From the NCBI GenBank assembly GCA_905201565.1, contig CAJKOS010000125.1:1-5563 (forward strand): a stretch of 5,563 bases of DNA, read 5' to 3'. Made by a program: the position numbers and the translations under genes. Source of the stretch: an uncultured Erysipelotrichaceae bacterium. GTDB taxonomy: Bacteria > Bacillota_I > Bacilli_A > Erysipelotrichales > Erysipelotrichaceae. The notes below the pieces were generated by a model that worked only from the letters and a program-made list of their open reading frames with translations, did no database searches and was not told the DNA's origin. Positions 5,267 through 5,563 of the stretch are shown here, one piece after another (the stretch's first letter is position 1; the number at the start of each line of letters is the position of its first letter).

Positions 5267-5563
5267 ATGGAAGAAAGGTTAGTCGAAATCCTTGCCCTGG
5301 CTTTGCAGTTTCATGTCAGTGACATTCACTTCACATTGCTGGCAAAAGAGGATGGCAGTGAGAGTCTGACGATTGAGATGAGAGTACATGGAAAGATGAA
5401 GAGATTGAAGAAGGATGAAAGGGATATCCGTCTTTTCCGCTACCTCATGTATCGTGCAGATCTTGATCTTTCCTCTGTCTTTCTGCCACAGACAGGATCA
5501 TTTGAGGCCGTGGTCAAAGAAAGGCGGATATCATTGCGTTTTGCCATCATGGCAGGGTACCAC
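5267..5563 (+). CDS. comGA: Competence pseudopilus ATPase ComGA, N-terminal part (cut by window edge)
   Basis: ComGA is the cytoplasmic secretion ATPase of the PilB/GspE family that powers the competence pseudopilus for DNA uptake. Only the first 99 residues fall in the window, and the frame is open to the last base. They show the family's N-terminal landmarks: VSDIHF (17-22), a strand pair ending in RVHGKMKRL (39-47), LFRYLMYRADLDL (56-68), PQTGSF (74-79) and ISLRF (88-92). The Walker A and B, Asp box and His box would lie beyond the edge, so catalytic competence cannot be checked. The ATG follows AAGGAGGT (5256-5263), with 4 nt between GGAGG and the ATG. The rest of a comG operon would be expected downstream. 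The T2SS/T4P-type ATPase family is confident; ComGA rather than a pilus PilB is inferred from the short N-terminus and the MBL hydrolase neighbour. Confidence 0.9.
   Translation, partial: MEERLVEILALALQFHVSDIHFTLLAKEDGSESLTIEMRVHGKMKRLKKDERDIRLFRYLMYRADLDLSSVFLPQTGSFEAVVKERRISLRFAIMAGYH

Noticed and set aside
1..5563. Defence system, mobile element, CRISPR array or other novel multi-gene system
   Set aside because: Every gene is a recognisable housekeeping or competence gene, gaps are about 110-140 nt or less, and there are no direct-repeat arrays, transposase motifs or tRNA-like structures.

Overview
The window reads as ordinary chromosomal core DNA from a low-to-moderate-GC Bacillota (Firmicutes). 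The DNA is packed with genes, Shine-Dalgarno sites are mostly strong (AGGAGG-like), and vegetative -35/-10 promoters and short hairpin-plus-T-run terminators are recognisable. The protein variants (CshB-like helicase, four-cysteine L33, ComGA, DNase IV with a YTGAPQNT segment) are Firmicutes types. An Erysipelotrichia-like lineage is my best guess; this is an inference from the feel of the proteins, not a proof.

Layout. (1) 1-806, minus: ispH, the last MEP-pathway enzyme, with its C-terminus cut off by the window edge. (2) 807-948: a divergent intergenic leader with a good plus-strand promoter, three small inverted repeats and a possible 8-codon upstream ORF that overlaps the helicase start. 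(3) 949-3191, plus: a CshB-type DEAD-box RNA helicase and nfo (endonuclease IV), overlapping by 4 nt and ending in an intrinsic terminator. (4) 3201-4271, minus: ispG, the [4Fe-4S] enzyme of the step just before IspH, convergent with nfo. (5) 4272-4365: a divergent region with a near-consensus extended -10 promoter for rpmG. (6) 4366-4518, plus: rpmG (ribosomal protein L33) with a terminator starting at its stop codon. (7) 4552-5154, plus: a glyoxalase-II-like metallo-beta-lactamase-fold hydrolase, with its own terminator. (8) 5155-5266: a T-tract-rich gap. (9) 5267-5563, plus: the N-terminal 99 codons of comGA, the ATPase of the competence pseudopilus, cut by the window edge.

How the genes relate. 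IspG and IspH catalyse consecutive [4Fe-4S] steps of isoprenoid precursor synthesis and flank the helicase-nfo pair here. From memory, the same neighbours (ispH, cshB, nfo, ispG; and separately rpmG, an MBL hydrolase, comGA) occur close together in Bacillus subtilis, so this looks like a conserved block with local inversions rather than acquired DNA. I see no mobile element, CRISPR array, toxin-antitoxin pair, phage gene, tRNA or rRNA.

I did not find a previously undescribed system. The points most worth a second look are regulatory: the structured helicase leader with its ATGA-coupled mini-ORF, the hydrolase gene that starts just after a terminator with no visible ribosome binding site, and terminators that repeatedly reuse stop-codon sequence.
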